From positions 18,910,001-18,974,000 of the forward strand of contig OZ316896.1 in assembly GCA_973895155.1 (NCBI GenBank): a DNA stretch of 64,000 nucleotides, in the 5' to 3' direction. Shown here in pieces: positions 45,554-58,180 of this stretch. The position numbers and the translations under genes are program-made. The notes beneath the pieces were generated by a model, which saw only the letters and a program-made list of their open reading frames with translations, searched no databases and was not told the DNA's origin. Source of the stretch: Marsupella aquatica (taxonomy: Eukaryota; Marchantiophyta). Each line of letters opens with the position of its first letter. Position 1 is the stretch's first letter.

Positions 45554-45790
45554 TTACAAGAGTTTCAGAACAAGAAAAGATAGCACAGAGAAAGCCATAG
45601 GCGCTGCAATTGCGGGCAGCAAGCTACCAGCGCTGCCAGTCATTGCAGGGGCGGGTGCTGGAGCCAAGTTTTCCGATAGAAGAGCCCTGCTCGCTGCCGA
45701 GACAAAGCCTTGACTCTCCACAATCACCAGCAATACCATCACCACCATCACGACGCTGCTCCTCATCACCGAAATCATGTTCAAAGCCAT
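45554..45790 (-). CDS. AG peptide, type B-like copy 4, 78 aa
   Basis: Predicted GPI-anchored arabinogalactan peptide. Signal peptide 1-33 (MALNMISVMRSS, VVMVVMVLLVIVESQ, cleavage after VSAA), linker SRALLSEN, core LAPAPAPAM with four AP dipeptides, TGSAGS omega region, tail LLPAIAAPM to VLKLL. The core is AP-only, unlike the mixed AP/SP cores elsewhere. A six-codon upstream extension is possible; I use the family start. Promoter at 45975-46086. Confidence 0.86.
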   Translation of the reverse strand: MALNMISVMRSSVVMVVMVLLVIVESQGFVSAASRALLSENLAPAPAPAMTGSAGSLLPAIAAPMAFSVLSFLVLKLL

Positions 45791-45974
45791 TGTGATGTAC
45801 AAAATCACACAAGTCCCAACAGCGGTTCGAAAACTAGGATGCGATTGCAGACAAATCTCAAGCTTTTTTCCTTCTCTTTCGAGATTTCAATCGCTCGTCG
45901 GATTTCAGGGTGAATTAGAACTGGGTCGTCAATATGGAATGATTGAGAAGATGGAAATGAAGGTTGTGGCTGGG

Positions 45975-46086
45975 GGGTTTTATACTGATGCTCTCCTTTG
46001 ACATTCCCACAGAGCGATGCACCACCTGGGTCAGACAACTTTACCGAACACGTCATGGTGGGGCCCGAGAAGGATCGCGAACGCGT
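45975..46086 (-). promoter_or_regulatory. Shared promoter module of the 45.6-kb gene
   Basis: In gene sense: ACGCGT (46081-46086), GGCCCCAC (46058-46065), GTATAAAACCC (45975-45985). It combines the type A CGCG box with the type B TATA sequence. Confidence 0.6.
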
Positions 46087-46256
46087 AATAGGGTTGTTTG
46101 ATCCGGTGCTCACGATGACAGAAACTTTCAACTTTCAAGCAATCCAGCTGCCGATGTGGACCAGAAGATTGCGGAGACAAAGGCGACTCTATTCCGTGGA
46201 AGCTCTCCAGTTGTATAATTTATGACGCGCTCAAACTCTTACTGAAAGTGGGAGTG

Positions 46257-46320
46257 ACCGAAACATTTGTGTGAGAGTGACGAAACATTTGTGTGAGACA
46301 TTTGTGTGAGACTGACGAAA
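46257..46320. repeat. GAAACATTTGTGTGAGA short tandem repeat
   Basis: Three overlapping copies of ACATTTGTGTGAGA with GTGACGA spacers. Confidence 0.75.
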
Positions 46321-46476
46321 TTAGCTGTGTCTCGCAGTTGGCCATACCTTACTTGATAGTACAACAACCACAGCGCAATCTGGCAAATGGACTTGGACAT
46401 TGCGCTGTGTCATTGCCTTCCAGAAAAGCCGTCAGATCAAAACTCGTCACGACCTGCCCAGCGTCGAACACTTGTA

Positions 46477-46572
46477 AAGGTTAAATTCCTTGCGGAAGGA
46501 TTCTAATAATGTGCCGTTTGAAACAAGGTTAAATTCCTTTTCGAAGGATTCTAATAATGTACCGTTTGAAAC
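46477..46572. repeat. 48-bp tandem duplication
   Basis: AAGGTTAAATTCCTT begins near-identical units at 46477 and 46525. Confidence 0.85.
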
Positions 46573-46579
46573 ATGTCCA

Positions 46580-49500
46580 ATCTCATGCTCGATGAACTTT
46601 ATCTGACCGTCACGTTAATTACTGTGGCTCCAACCGTGCTTCGAATATCACCGGCTGCTTAAAAAGGGAAATAGAATGAGGGAAACCCAATTTCCAGGCA
46701 AATCCATCTACTGGCATATCGTCTCACTCGATCTAGTGGTCTCCAAACCTGAAAATTAGCCTTCATTTACCAAACTAAGTGAGATTTATTAGATTGTCAT
46801 CTTTTACAACTACAATAAAGGGATCCAGTCTTTTTTCATCCTTTGTTCCAATACAAAAAAAGTTCCCAGGTGGAAAAGATGGGTTGTTTTCATATGTTTT
46901 CCCTGACCATTGATGGAGGAAACATGCACCCCTAGCACATATGTGCTTCCCGCTGCCCAATAAATGCCCCAGCCGGACTCCCTATGGGCTGGCCCTCTTT
47001 GTTTGTGCAATGCACTGACATAGGGCTCGTTCTTGACATAGTACATACCTTGTCACTAGTTCTTGACATAGTACATACCTTGTCACAAATTATTTTTCCA
47101 TTCATCAGAATGCCATTGTTTATTTTGTGGGTTAAAAAAATTAACCCAAGTTAGCTCATCCACATTCAATGGATGTCATTGTATCTAGATCTCCTCAATG
47201 GAGGTAATTTGAGCTTACCCTTGGGTTAGTTGATGGAGGAGTGGGTCAGGTGATCCTCTCCTCTGATCCTATGCCGAACCTCAATCTCTCTAGAGCCAGC
47301 CTGTCCCTGTCCCTAAACCCTCTTGCTAAGCGTGGTCAAAGTCACTTTGAAGGACACATGAGCTAAATCTGGGTGTGATGATGGATGTGAAAGAACTAAC
47401 ACGAGTAAGTTTTTTAACCCGCAAACAAAATCAATGGCATTGTGGTAAATAGAAAAAAATCAGTGGCAAGGTACTATTATGTTAAAAAAATTATTGGCAA
47501 TCCAGCAAATCCCAGGAAAACAGGCTGGCTAATGATACGAAGGTTGAAATTATTCATTTTCATTTGTCACCACCTAATGCACTATGGGGAGTGTTTAGCC
47601 AGGAATGACTCTACAATAGTTAGAAAGTACTGTAAGAAAATATTCCATAACCAGACCTATGCTTGACAGCAGGGTAAAAAATGCTGATTGGAGCCCTCTG
47701 GCCCTTAGTTGCATACATAAAGATACACAGACGGCTTCCATTGGAAAATTAAGGGTGTGTTCTTCTGGTATTTGTTGGATTCCCTCTTTTTTAGTTTTTT
47801 AGTTTTTTTTTGGAAAATACGTGTTCGATTCCCTCTAAGAATGGCAAATTTCTTTCTAGTCAAATCAGTCTTCAAGTAACTTATCTTGTGAATAAACCAT
47901 CCGAAACCAACTGTTTTCCCATGCTGCGGGCTGGGTCACAAATTGGAAATATGCAGTCAGCACACCCAGGTCTGCTCCAATTATGATTTTTCTTTGTCCA
48001 TTCAAAAATTAGTGATGTTGACTGTGAGAGCATGTTTTAAACACATCTCCAACCCAAAATGTCCTGGATTAGGTTTGCTCCAATGGACAGTTTCTCGGGA
48101 CCTTACTCCAAGGGAGTCCCATATCACACTCATATTTTTTGGGGAATAAACACACTTAAGTAAATAAATCAAATTTAAGTGACTTTCCCCTAATATTTTG
48201 GAAATATTCTCATATTTGGCATGGTACTTTTAAACACGGCTAATATTCTTTTTTTACTAAAACCAGTAAAAGTCCATCTACTTACTCATACATGACTGGC
48301 GGGAAGAAAAGAAATGAGGATCACTAGGAGGGTTTAGATCGAGTTTGTAAATTTCACACAATTACGGACTGAAAAAAATGGGATCGCTGATTTTTCCTTT
48401 ATCGAACAGAAATTAAAAAATAAAAAACAATTGACCACTAAGTTTCATGCCTGAAAGAACTTCATGAGATGGTTTATGTTGCCCTATACTTATCTACGAG
48501 TAAACTCATTTCTTTGGGAACTACGGACATTGGGATAGGTGGCCCGATCATTACATCAACCCCAAAAATGTACTATAAGAGTCAAAACGGTACACTTCTG
48601 TGTAAATTGTTTTGGGTAATATATCTTGTTTGTTACTAACTTTCAAGGTACCCATGAGGTATCATTAGAAAGCTTAGGAACAAATCTTTACAATGGTAGC
48701 AAGAACTCCTTGGAAAAGTTTGCCCATTAAAGAAACATCCTGGTTAGAGGGCACTGTTGGCCCAGGTTAGGGAGGACATGATGGTCCACATCCCTCTAGC
48801 CAGAGCTATCGTAAAGTCTAGACCCTAAACCCTAAACTTGAGTGAGTTTTGAAATGGAGAAAGAAGAAGACAATTGTTGGATTCTTTGAATTAAGGTCAT
48901 GCAATAGTCTGTGGAGATATTAAGGTCTTTTTGTTTCATATGGTAAAACTTTTGTACTTTAAGTTACACTAGCCCAATTACCATTTCCTTGAAAGTAAAT
49001 AGATATGAAGAAAAACAATCTTGCACAATAAAGTTTCTATGCTATTTAAGTTAATCTTTGCCCCATCCTTGTTTTTTGTCCACCCTCATTTACTCATGAT
49101 CATTTTTGTCCGTATTAAATTGTTATGGTCTAGTCTTTACTCTAGACTCTGGGCCTTATGAGTAGACTTAGTTTGAGTTTTTATAATAAGATATGCCTAG
49201 AGTGATTGGTCATTGCATAATTCCCTCCTCAAAGCAAAGTGTCCTTTATAGAAATAAGTGCCCTACAAAATACAAAACCAAAACTCAAGAAAGTACTTTA
49301 GTATATACCAAAGTCCTGTTTACAGTGGCATTGTGTTTTGAGGCCTGGGCTATTCTTGCCCACAATGCTCTGGTTGATAAATTTTCATTTCCTGGAAAGC
49401 CTAAGAGGAGTTTATTTTAACAATATAGTAAAAGAAGAGGGAATTTTTCATATTGAGGTTACCAAATCTTCACCGCATTCTTCTCCATAATTATCCTGAA

Positions 49501-52400
49501 AATTACAAAGAGAAATATCTTGATTGTTTTCAGGAAAATATATGATAACGTGTATTCATTTTTTTTTCTTGTATCAAATTTGTTTTTAGTCTCTCCCCAT
49601 AGGAATAGTGACATATATTCATTGTAGAGAAACAATTTCAGGGTGAACCCCATGGATCCCACAATGGGCCTGTACCAAGAGGGAGAGAGAATTGAAGCTG
49701 GGTCACAAGCTGGATAACCAAAGGCCTAATAAATAATTAGAACTATCATCGATTACTCACAAAACCCATCCCACCCATATAATATACTCTCGAGATACAT
49801 ACCGGGACGTGGAAGGGAATTGAACCTAAAACAAAATATAATAATAAAATAATAATCAGGTCTTTAGTTGGAGTTTTGAGAGGCTACTGCTCATCATGGC
49901 CTGGGAACATACATTAATATTAATATATTTAAAGGCCTTGGGGAAGGTTCATAATGAGCAGATCCATAACTGCATTTAGAATCCGAGATGGCCCCAAGTA
50001 CTCATAAGAACGTCATTGTGAAATGATGACATCATCACCTTGAGTAGGGGTGTTCTGTGACTAGCATTGGTTCATGTGTTCATCAGTTCATGTGTGACGA
50101 GCATTACTTCAATGCCTATTACTGGTTTGATACTTTGATTGCTGCCATGATCTAAGCTGTTGCCTCATAAATGGTGAGGGGGAAATAGAATCCCCCAAGT
50201 TTAGTTTGCCACCAATAGAACCCGAAAACCCAAATGGTCTTGCACTTCTAGACAAAAATACGGTGTAAGTGCGAATGAAAAGTACTTTGCACCTCCACAT
50301 AAGCGTGCAAGTACAAAAGACTTTGCAAGACTTTGCATGGCTACATAATTTGCACAGAGCGTACCCAATGTACACAAACACAAAGCATGGGGTTATTGTA
50401 ATTGCACATCAAAATATAAATATGACATATACGGGTTCCATATCATTCCATACCATGATATATATTTTAAATCAATGAATGCACACCTTATAATATCACA
50501 TTTTGATGTGTCATTACCTGCAAGGCAAAACATGTCAACATCCCACCTGCATCTTGGTACCTTTGCCTCATAGATGCCTAGTAAAGCAAAATTAAGGATG
50601 GATTCAAGGATGGGTTAGTGCTTGTATTACTATGTGTACCTGTAGCATGGTCTTATATATAAGGGCAATCAATAGCACTACGCATTTGTCCATACTGCAT
50701 GTACATAGTTATCCATGTTTGCACTTAGCTAGGTATATGTCATCTAGTGAGACCCTACTTCCACTTACAAAACTGCAAGAAAAAAGTGCAAATACATGTA
50801 AACAGATAGAATTTTTCGAGGAAAAAGCCAATACCTTGCATTGACGTACGTTTTGCACTTATCCACTGCCCAGTGTGTTTTATGGTGCTCCAAATATGGT
50901 AGAAGCTGCTTTAATGAAATCAGCGAGCCAAATTGGAGCTGAGCCCCGAGCTGAGCGAGTCAGCGAGGCCATTCGAGGTTTGTCACACTTGCGCCAGAAT
51001 CTACATGCGGAACCGCGTTTCATCACTGGAACGAGCTGTGATGGAAGGTGGGAAGTTTGGCAATCAAGAGTTCTCTACTGTAGCTTTGTGGCTTGATAAT
51101 CAATAATGGGACCAGAATCGGCTTGAAGAAGTTATTTTTAACTACTTCACGCGTTGGGTCATAGCAACGTGGCGCTATAGCCCGAGGACAGTAATGAACA
51201 CTTGCAATTGCGGCCGGATCGAGGTTGGTCCGTCACCAACTTCCAGTTCAGTGTGATGCGAATTGCGGGATGTCAGGAGCCACAAAGCTTCGACCTTCTA
51301 ATCAAGCAGTAACAATTCAACAAGGTTGCCGGTTGCTTTTTTACGACTTATGGCCAATGTCAAACGGCAGGTCATGATGACGGCCAACTGCCTCAAAATC
51401 TGATAGTCTGATTGTGCCCGGCAGGAATTCTCTTGTGCATAGTATGGCGGTATGGCCGGATACGTGGTGAGATGCACTTGTGTGGTCTCCTGGTGGGAAA
51501 CAAACCAGAGAGGTTACCGATCTACTCTCCATCCCACTTTCCAGATAGACGCTGCAAAGTCCAGACTTTCCGGGCGGGTCGGATTGTCTGTTCTTGCTGC
51601 AATTCTCTTGGCTTCCTCCTTTCTATCAGTCTATCGGTACAAGTTAAGAAAAGCACGTTAGAGGGCTCGTACTGGGAAACAATTCAGATCGTTTTCCCAG
51701 GTCGGTCGAATTGTCCGTTCAAGGCAACTACGGAGTACAGCACTGTCCAGTGTATCGCGATGGACTGACCCAGAGGCCGACAGATCTGATGGCTGCACTG
51801 TCTTCGATGCCGACCGATCTCATGCCGCAGCACTGCAGCAGTGTATTGTACCGGTGTAAGTTGCATAGAGAAAAACAAATCTAATAAAGCCCGTTCCCCA
51901 CAATGATTTCCACTTCTCCAGGTTGGCAGCTGTATGTAACGGGCCGCCATCGCTGTTACGTACCTGGGCCTAATTAAAGCTTAAAGGACTGAATTACTAC
52001 GGAGTAAAATAATGCGTTCGTCTCTCCCGTCTGGTTGGCTTGCGTTCTGTGGGTTCTTCCCGTTCAATTGCCAGTTTGCCACCGCACCGAGTCACGACTT
52101 CATGCATGCGGGAAGTACATGTCTGCTGGAATCCAAAGCTCCAGGATATTCCAGCTGATCGATCAACTGTGCTGCTGTGCAGTAGCACGTAGTAGACAAG
52201 TTTGCTGGCCATGTTCAGTTCATCTGCCTGCTAGAAACGTCCATTGCGAATCATTAATGGTGCTTTGGCTTCGTTAGCAGATCCCTTGCTAGCGTCGGCA
52301 TTGGGTCTGCCCCGAGGCAAAAGATCGATTGGAGAGTACTGATTTAGGGCTAACCGTTACCGTTAGACAACCAACGTTTCCCATCTGGACCGTCTATGAT
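46580..52400. other. Gene-free, AT-rich repeat region
   Basis: No gene recognised. A 30-bp tandem duplication lies at 47029-47086. The part around 48.7-49.4 kb resembles 62.85-63.5 kb and seems to be an old dispersed repeat. A telomere-like ACCCTAAACCCTAAAC occurs near 48827. Short frames at 50.9-52.2 kb have no motif. Confidence 0.45.
47029..47086. repeat. 30-bp tandem duplication
   Basis: GTTCTTGACATAGTACATAC begins exact units at 47029 and 47059. Confidence 0.85.
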
Positions 52401-52484
52401 CTCCACCAACGGTGAGATGCCTTTGCAACCTGCTTGCTGAGTGAAATGTGACTGCGGTTGAGTCTATGTGAGACATTCCAGTCT

Positions 52485-52492
52485 TATATAAA
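52485..52492 (+). promoter_or_regulatory. TATA box of the 52.8-kb AG-peptide gene
   Basis: TATATAAA within CTTATATAAACC, about 300 nt upstream of the ATG. No GGNCCCAC/ACGCGT pair of the kind shared by the 78-residue genes was found near it. Confidence 0.5.
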
Positions 52493-52787
52493 CCTTGAAA
52501 GGAACTCACTTTCTCTCAGACTGCGAGTTAGAGCTTTTTGTCAGGAAAGCTATTGCATTCTCCAAGTGGGCCTCGCTACTATCTGCCGAGGAGAACCCCG
52601 TTAGCGTGCGTGTCTTGTTTACGGACAAAAACTGGCTTCTGTCACCTCTCTCAAGCAGGCCAAGAGAATTCGAGAATCACATTGAAGTTTCTTCTCTGTA
52701 CGCGACAGGTGATTGCGGTTTCCTAGAGCGTTCTTCATTCCCCTTCGTGACAACTGGGTGTGTCGATCGGCGTATAGAATTTGCACA

Positions 52788-53081
52788 ATGGCCTTGAACT
52801 TGGCAGCATTCGCCAGGAGCGCCGTTGTGTTGATCGTGGCAGTTCTCTTGGTGATAACGCAGATGGCAGGTCAGGGTGCGTTCGCCGCGAGATATTCTGG
52901 CGAGTACGCCGCAGCTCCCGAACCATCAGAAATCTTGGCTGCAGCTCCCGGACCATCTGAGGAGCTGGCTGCAGCTCCAATGGCGCAAATGCCGGGGCTT
53001 GCGCCAGGCGCATTGTTGCCTGGACTTATTGCCCCGGCTCTCATGACTGTGGTTTCGTTCTGGGCTTCGCAGTACTTGTAA
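52788..53081 (+). CDS. Divergent AG peptide / short AGP, 97 aa
   Basis: Predicted secreted GPI-anchored arabinogalactan protein, longer than its neighbours. Signal peptide at residues 1-34 (V/L-rich core; cleavage after FAA), then a longer core at 41-73 with the imperfect 10-residue repeat AAAP(E/G)PSE(I/E)L twice plus a partial third AAAPMAQ, then LAPGALLPG, and a hydrophobic tail (IAPALMTVVSFWASQYL). The Glu residues in the core make it acidic, unlike the sister peptides. N-terminal MALNLAAFARSAVV and the IAP..MTVVS tail show kinship to the 7.8-kb gene. I choose ATG 52788 (acaATGGCc context) because the upstream 25 codons are Arg/Cys/aromatic-rich and would bury the signal peptide. Confidence 0.82.
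   Translation: MALNLAAFARSAVVLIVAVLLVITQMAGQGAFAARYSGEYAAAPEPSEILAAAPGPSEELAAAPMAQMPGLAPGALLPGLIAPALMTVVSFWASQYL
52908..52980 (+). repeat. 30-bp coding repeat in the 52.8-kb gene
   Basis: GCNGCAGCTCC begins units at 52908, 52938 and 52968. They encode the AAAPxPSExL repeat, so core length could vary by replication slippage. Confidence 0.8.
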
Positions 53082-53099
53082 TTGATTCCAGCGCTGGAC

Positions 53100-55640
53100 C
53101 AGCCTTTTCAAGGAGCTACGTTCATGACTCAGTTGGGTGGTGCTTGTCGACGCAGCCTCAAGGAAATGGCAAGTGATGCCTCACGGAATTCGACTTCAGT
53201 ACATGGTTGGCGGAACGAGAATCAACAGGCAGAGGTGGCGAGACCGTAGCAGTTGCACTCATTAGTTACGGATGCTGTGCGATGTTTTTTGTAGGAAGGT
53301 AGCATAGACGACAGCGATTAGGAAGTTCGTCGATAGGGTGATAGCACACAGTTCGCCAAAATCATGGCCATCATTTTTGTATAGATTCATACCACTCACG
53401 TGGTCGATATACTTGAACTTCTTTCTAATAAAATGTCGTATTTCATCGCACTATATTGCACTGGATGCATTAATATGCACTTCTTCGCTTGGTTCCCAAA
53501 ATCTTCTCGTTTCATTCCTATCTTCTCTTTACAGCAGATGGGTTCGTAGACTTCGCCCGCCTCTTTTGTACTGTGACCTTAGAATGTCCTACTGATTACT
53601 ACCGCGGAATGGCTTCGCCGATCCAGCCTCCATACTAGAATTATCGTGTTCGCAGAATGGTCACCTTTATCGCGTTGACAGTTTTCGTTGGTGCTTCAGT
53701 TTGCATTCCTGACCTTCCTGCAATGCCGCATTGTCCGACTCTTGTACGTTCAATGTATAGAAACCCGCACATGGCACTGGCGAGCCTTAAATATTTACTG
53801 TCACACAGTCAATCTACAGAAATCCTGAGTGAGGGCTGCAGTCGCCCTTTACAAGACCCTGCAGCTGCCCCTAACGAGGTGAGTGCACAATTTCTTCCCA
53901 AGTTAATGTCGCTATTCTCCGTTCAGATCTAAGTGAGAATAGAAATCAATTGTATTCCAAATTTTCACTTACCGGAGCGAACATATTCTAAAAGAAATTC
54001 GAATCATGGACTACGAAGATTAGTGGTAGTCGGACTTGGGCATAAACGTTAATTCGCTTGCTTTGGTAGCCCACACTTAATTCAATTGAAGAATGCAAAA
54101 CTCACTCTCAAGGAGGGGCAGAATCTACAATATCACGAGTAGAATTATCCTGTCATCTCCGGAGACGTGAAGTTAGGCGCGGATTCCTCAGTCCACATCA
54201 GGCCGGGTAAGTTTCTGTTTTAGCCGCCAATAGCATGTTTAATGTTTGACATGGATGCAGGAATCATCTCAGTTTCGCAAAGCGAGCATGCTGACTAAGA
54301 ATCAACATGCCTGGGTAAGTTCCTGTTTTAGCCGCCAATAGCATGTTTAATGTTTGACATGGTTGCCGGAATCATCTAAGTTTCGCAAAGCGAGCACGCT
54401 GCCTAACTAAGAATCAACATAACGGGGAAAGCAATGTCTGCGTTAATCCTATCATTTCGATCATTTCGATCACCAACATTGAACTGCAGCACATCTGTCC
54501 TCTCTGTCCATTAGGTGCATTGTTCCATATTTTAAGGTTTGTGCGTTTGTTCTCCCTAACTTGAAATTGTACAGAAAATCTCGCTTTCTTAAAAACAGCC
54601 CATTTTGTTTTCTTTTTACCTTTAAGTAAACGTCTTTAAGGAAAGCTCCTCATATAATTCAACGAGGTCTTGAAAGGAAAGAAGTACCTCTCAGTATTTC
54701 CACCATTGAGACTTTTCACACTTGCTTACACGATCCTCCTCTGCAATACCCTGTTGATCTTGAACGGCCATGAAAACCCACATCAAGACACCCAAAGAGA
54801 TAGAGCTGGGATAACCATCTGTGTGGCCCGGGCCTTCTCATACTCACCAGCACCATCTATCACGAGAGTCTGTAAGCTTAGCATCTTGGCCATTGATTTC
54901 TTAGATCCATTGGGCAGCATTGTTGCCCACTATAGCAAGGAATTGAGCCTCTCTCTTTCCGATTGGCCACTCAACTATCTTCAGGCGTGTCATGAAAGTG
55001 TGGCAATTTTTTTGCTCTTGACTTGCTGAATGAGGAATCTATTGGCTATAGCAGGCACCTGCCCTGGAATTTTAATCATGGAATTTACAACTTCCATGGC
55101 ATGGTCTTTATTAGACATGAAGTAAACAGAAACTTCAGATCGTGAAAATTCTCTCCAGTCAGAGGAAAATAAAAAATGTGGCTCATGCCAAAAGTATAAT
55201 ACACCTCAATTTCAGCAAGACCTCCTGTCCTTCCTTTGAGTAAGTTGGGGCATCATACAGAAATTTGATTGTGAGCTTCCTTTGGAACCTGGCGCATGCT
55301 AGCATCTCATGAATTGTGATCCAAGGCAAAGTGGATGAATTTGTTCCTCCTACAAACTAGACTGGTCCAGTTATTAGGATGCCCTCCTTAGTCAAGATAA
55401 CAGCTAAGCCTGATACTTCCTGGGTCAAAGCAATTTTGGATTTGGGACGCAAAGTCCAGGTCTCAAGGAGAAAGCCAGACTTCTAGGGGTAGTGGTAACT
55501 GCACATCAAACAGCAGTAACTACAGTAGGTACCTCGAAATAACAACAATCCGTGATATGAAATGGTATGAAAATTAACTGGTGGGCTCGTGCCACCTAGC
55601 AGGGGGCTCAATGTCAAGTTTCAATGGAGATTAACTTAGT
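53100..55640. other. Gene-free stretch
   Basis: No gene recognised. An open frame of 119 codons (54670-55029, plus) contains hydrophobic segments (LFTLAYTILLCNTLLIL and a C-terminal FLLLTC) but no motif, and I do not call it. A 108-bp tandem duplication lies at 54205-54420. Confidence 0.45.
54205..54420. repeat. 108-bp tandem duplication
   Basis: GGGTAAGTTYCTGTTTTAGC begins units at 54205 and 54313. Each starts with a splice-donor-like GGTAAGT. They differ at several positions. Confidence 0.8.
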
Positions 55641-56513
55641 AGTTAAGGTTACCAACCCAAAAAGTGATGGACTACCAAATTGTCCATAACTTGCCATGTA
55701 GATTGGTCATATGCCCTGACCATAAGTCACTCTAGAGACTAGTGAAAACATGTAACAAAAATGTTTTAAGACAACCCTGTGAAAAAACTATGGCCCCTTG
55801 ATTAACTATGTGAAAAAACTATAGACATTTGTATATGGCCAAAAAATATCATCTTTAACTATGAAGGTTAATAATTTGATATAGTAGTCATCTGGAGCTG
55901 ATAGGGTGTTTCACAACACTGCCATTAGCAAGGTCTTATAGAAGGTCTTATAGTTATAGTTGTTAGGGTTATGATTGTTTGGACATACCATCCTTATGGT
56001 GTACTAATTTAGAAAAGCTGTACCATTCTGGATCATTGTGAAGTGCGAGGAAATGACCCATAATTTTTCTATTTCCAACTGCCTCGCTAACAAGGACCTG
56101 GTTGATAATATACATTTTTGGGTCTACTCTTTTTGCTAGCAAAACTCGCTAGCGGTCTGGAATCATGAAAAAACACAAAAATATATAAAACCATTAGTGT
56201 CTCAATAAACCACTCTGATAGCCAACAAAATTCAGGTTTGCTCGCATTATACAATACCTCTACCATTCTTATAGTGTATTAATTTAGATACCTGTAACTT
56301 TTTTTGTCATGGTTCTAAAAGCACTTCACGTCCTTGGTCGTAAATCAGTTATGCCCTCCTTTTGAACTCCCTAATCAATCAATATAGTTATGGTATGATA
56401 TTGCTTTTTGATGTGCAATTGCGGCCAGGCTACTTCTAGAAGGCCCTCCCATCTCCAGTAAGCGACAACCAGTCCCAGCCATATACTAGTACCGTTCATA
56501 TGGGTGTCAACTA

Positions 56514-57990
56514 GATTCAAAGAGACGAGTCCCTGGAACAGCATTAACTGTACCTCGGGACTCTCCCACAGCCTACCGGAAGGAGCACCCTGAGTTTCCC
56601 CCTTTTTGTACCCATCCCTTTAGTTTTCAGGCCATGATCACATTCGCTGCCCCTGGCTCCCTCTCAATTTGAGACTTAACTTCATTTAACTTTCTTATTC
56701 CCACTTGTGTAGTGCCTTTTTCCCTTGCATCTCTTTGTGTGAGTGTTAGTTTAAATTTCTTGGACTCCATGGAGGCAATCTTTTGATAGTAGCTGACATT
56801 TTATTTAAATTTCTTGGATTCCATGGAGGGTTCTTGGGTATTGTCTCAGTTTTGAGAAAAAATAAAATCGACAGTAGCTGACATTTTATTTAAATGTCTT
56901 GGACTCCATGGAGGGTTCTTGGGTATTGTCTCAGTTTTGAGAAAAAATAAAATCGACAGTAGCTGACATTTTATTTAAATTTCTTGGACTCCATGGAGGG
57001 TTCTCAGGTATTGTCCCGGATTTGAAAAAAACCAAAAAACTTGAACTCCATGGAGGCAATCGTTTGACAATAGCTGACATATTTTGACCCGTTTTGCAAA
57101 GTCCGGACCCAGTCTAGTTTTAGTCATTGAATTATGAGTGGTTGATTATTCAGTGGAAAATCACCTGAGCTCAAACTCTTGCCACTAAATTCTTCCTCAG
57201 TTCATCATTGTATTCCACGCCTTCCAGATGGGTAATCAATGCATTCATGCCTAGCTCATAATTGTGCCTAACTTTGTAACTTTAGTGTTTTGAAAACAAA
57301 ACATCTACGCTCAGCAATTCCCTCTTGTAAAATTTGAAATCTTCTCAATACATTAACTTAAAGGGGCTGTCTGGAAGGCGTGGAATACAACAATGAACTG
57401 AGGAAGAATTTAGTGGCAAGAGTTTGAGCTCAGGTGATTTTGCACTTAGTAATCAACCCCTCATAAATCAATGACTAAAACTAGACTGGGGCCTGACTTT
57501 GCAAAGCGGGTCAAAATATGTCAGCTACTGTCAAATGATTGCCTCCATGGAGTTCAAGTTTTTTTCCTTTCAAAACTGGGACAATACCCGGGAACCCTCC
57601 ATGGAGTCCAAGAAATTTAAATAATGTCAGCTACTGTCAATTTTGTTTTGTTTTCAAAACCTGGACAATACCTGAGAACCCTCCATCTAGTCCAAGAAAT
57701 TTAAATAAAATGTCAGCTACTGTCAAAAGATTGTCTCCAGGGAGTCCAAGAAACTTAAACTAACACTCCCACAAAGAGATGTAAGGGAAAAAGGCACTAC
57801 ACAAGTGTGGATAAGAAAGTTGAATGAAACTAAGTCTCTAATTGAGAGGGAGCCAGGGGCAGCGATTGTGGTCATGGCCTGAAAACTGAGGGTTGCAAAA
57901 AGGGGAAAAATCAGGGATCTCTTTCCGGGAGGCTTTGGGGGAGTCCCGAGGTACAGTTAATGCTGTTCCAGGGACTGGTCTCTTTGAATT
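56514..57990. mobile_element. 1.48-kb inverted-repeat element with internal tandem repeats
   Basis: Left arm (56514-57230) and right arm (57370-57990) are inverted copies: the outer end GATTCAAAGAGACGAGTCCC pairs with the complement of GGGACTGGTCTCTTTGAATT, and inner ends (CCACGCCTTCCAGA / CTGGAAGGCGTGG) enclose a loop of about 140 bp. The arms contain an 85-bp tandem repeat (AGTAGCTGACATTTTATTT at 56788, 56873, 56958, plus a decayed unit at 57066). Flanking sequence GTGTCAACT on the left and AACTAGTGTCAAC on the right belongs to the AG-peptide upstream region, so the element is an insertion. No transposase frame is inside. Family unknown; a fold-back or MITE-like element is likeliest. Confidence 0.7.
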
Positions 57991-58180
57991 CAACTAGTGT
58001 CAACAGTTTGGCACGTTCGGTTTCACATAGGTGTCAACTACTATTAACAGTTTGGCGGCCGGCCGTCGTACCATAGACTACAGGAAGATTAATTTCGACG
58101 CAACGAGTCGTTCTCGTCTCAGCAATTCGCGTAACATAAACTTTCTGGAGGTACACCGTGATACCGTCCACACCCTTAGC

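Larger units (their letters stand above)
45060..46200 (-). repeat. Duplicated block C (type B-like AG-peptide unit)
   Basis: Shorter block with promoter, gene and paired hairpins. Its gene is type B-like, but the promoter has the ACGCGT box found otherwise only in type A. It is the only minus-strand unit to the right of 34 kb. Confidence 0.6.

Noticed and set aside
48827-48845. Telomere-type repeat
   Set aside because: Only about two CCCTAAA units; a telo-box or chance match, not an interstitial telomere array.
54670-55029. 119-residue membrane protein
   Set aside because: Hydrophobic stretches arise easily in AT-rich DNA. No promoter, homologue or duplicate in the window supports it.
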